Shown here: positions 62,823 to 64,000 of the stretch, in pieces | Layout of the letters: each line of letters opens with the position of its first letter | Position numbering within the stretch: position 1 is the first letter of the stretch | Assembly (NCBI GenBank): GCA_034766995.1 | Contig: CM068323.1 | Coordinates: 20,382,112 to 20,446,111 of the forward strand | Length of the DNA stretch: 64,000 bases | Direction of reading: 5' to 3' | From: Acanthacorydalis orientalis | Lineage: Eukaryota; Arthropoda; Insecta; Megaloptera; Corydalidae | Made by a program: the position numbers and the translations under genes | Notes under the pieces: model-generated | What the model saw: the letters and a program-made list of their open reading frames with translations, nothing else | The model's database searches: none | Told to the model about the DNA's origin: nothing

Positions 62823-64000
62823 TCTTTGATTTAATCGAATCGTAAATGATATATATGTTTCCGTTTTGAAATATGTATTTTCTTTATTGCCTCGTATTTA
62901 CTTAGATTCTGTACACATGAATGTTTCCCTTAGTTTATTTGAAAATCTATATATTTATTCAGAGTTTTTATATCGATTTCAAATCTTGAAGATTATATAT
63001 ATATATATTGGTTTGGAGATTAATAACGTTTACATATCTAAATAAAACGAATAAAAGTTTAATAGTATTTGCTGTATCGATATAATACACAATTTGAAGT
63101 GTAGAGTCTACGAGTACGGAGTACAATACATTTATAAAAGAAATAACACAGATATATTACAAGAAATTTTAAAGAATATTGTAATTTTGAATATTAAATA
63201 ACTTCAATACAGCTTCTTATTACAAATATTATTCAGTTATCAACATATTTAAATGCTGGTTGTTTCGATAAGACAATTTCCTTTATATATAAATCAGTCG
63301 CTTCTCCTTCATTTTCCTATTAGTTGTACAAATATTTCATTTTACGATTTTTTAACTGCTACTTTTATTTTAATAGATTGTTCTATAATCTTACTTTATA
63401 TTTATTTCAATGAAAACTGTACTCAAAAGTTCAGATATAAGTTTTTAAATATGAGGATATATATTTATAAATATGTGTTTACTTTAAAATTTTAAATTGT
63501 TATTTGCTTAATTAACTCCTAGAAGAATAATAAGATCAAGCTATTTATATATATATTTTAATTCTACAAAGTTGATTTGTATGAATTTAATATATTTTTT
63601 CGGAGATTTAGAAATATAATTTTATTTACATTATGCATTTTTTATAAACAAGTTACTTTTGTAATATTTTTAATATATAATAAGGAGAGTGTATTGATTG
63701 TATATGCTTTTTTGTTTTCCTTTCGTTATATTTGAATTCTAATACAAATAAAAATTCTCTGAAAGAAAACATATTAAAATTTAAATTTTAAAAAAGGCAT
63801 TCTAAAAATAAAACCAAGTTTATTTTCGTATATTTACAACTACATAAAAAAATTTTTTTTTCAAAGTCTGTACGTTCTAATTCTTGCCTTAAAAGCTTTA
63901 ACTGCAATAAACTATTTTATTTCTGCAGTAGTATGTTTCAGTTAGTTATAACTAACTCAGCATTTTCTTAAGCTTGTAAGATTTCAAGCATGGTTTAAAC

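Larger units (their letters stand above)
59256..64000. other. Gene-free AT-rich DNA to the window end
   Basis: TA-rich tracts are listed separately. Less AT-rich patches at 59265-59480, 60480-60680 and 62400-62780 show no recognisable coding or RNA feature. The last 1.2 kb is very AT-rich and featureless. Confidence 0.5.

Overview
The window is AT-rich animal nuclear DNA. Its two genes have spliced, GT-AG introns of 53 bp to 8 kb, and the proteins most resemble insect orthologues as I remember them. The abundance of long (TA)n tracts and small introns suits an insect, possibly a hymenopteran, but the order is a guess from general character, not from a marker. Both genes are on the + strand.

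Layout. (1) 1-19,250: a tandem satellite whose higher-order unit is about 2.5-2.68 kb. Seven full copies start near 1, 2680, 5358, 8009, 10649, 13141 and 15819, and a decayed partial copy starts near 18462. Each unit is built from 165-205-bp monomers that switch orientation twice, so each unit is a nested inverted repeat. One inversion centre is a palindromic 18-bp minisatellite. The array runs off the left edge. (2) 19,758-42,251: twelve coding exons of a TULP4/tusp-type tubby-related protein (WD40 region, SOCS box, tubby domain split by long disordered insertions). These encode 1,395 residues plus the stop; the N-terminal exon is not in the window, so the satellite probably sits in the first coding intron or is a contig edge. 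One intron holds a short DNA transposon. (3) 42,252-45,660: tusp 3' region and intergenic DNA. (4) 45,661-48,568: nine exons of sphingosine-1-phosphate lyase (551 residues, apparently intact and with all catalytic landmarks). (5) 48,569-64,000: 15 kb with no gene I can support. It holds a decayed RTE-type retrotransposon fragment (minus strand), a DNA-transposon-like element of 1.66 kb carrying four tandem copies of a ~313-bp repeat, many (TA)n tracts and a few GC-richer islands.

The two genes show no obvious functional link: tusp is a predicted adaptor protein with a SOCS box (E3 ligase-type), and Sply is the ER enzyme that ends sphingolipid breakdown. The most unusual structure is the alternately inverted satellite: it shows an arm-to-arm sequence-homogenisation event, variable palindromic cores and a conserved 20-bp box. 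If tusp transcription starts to its left, the pre-mRNA would contain long fold-back hairpins.
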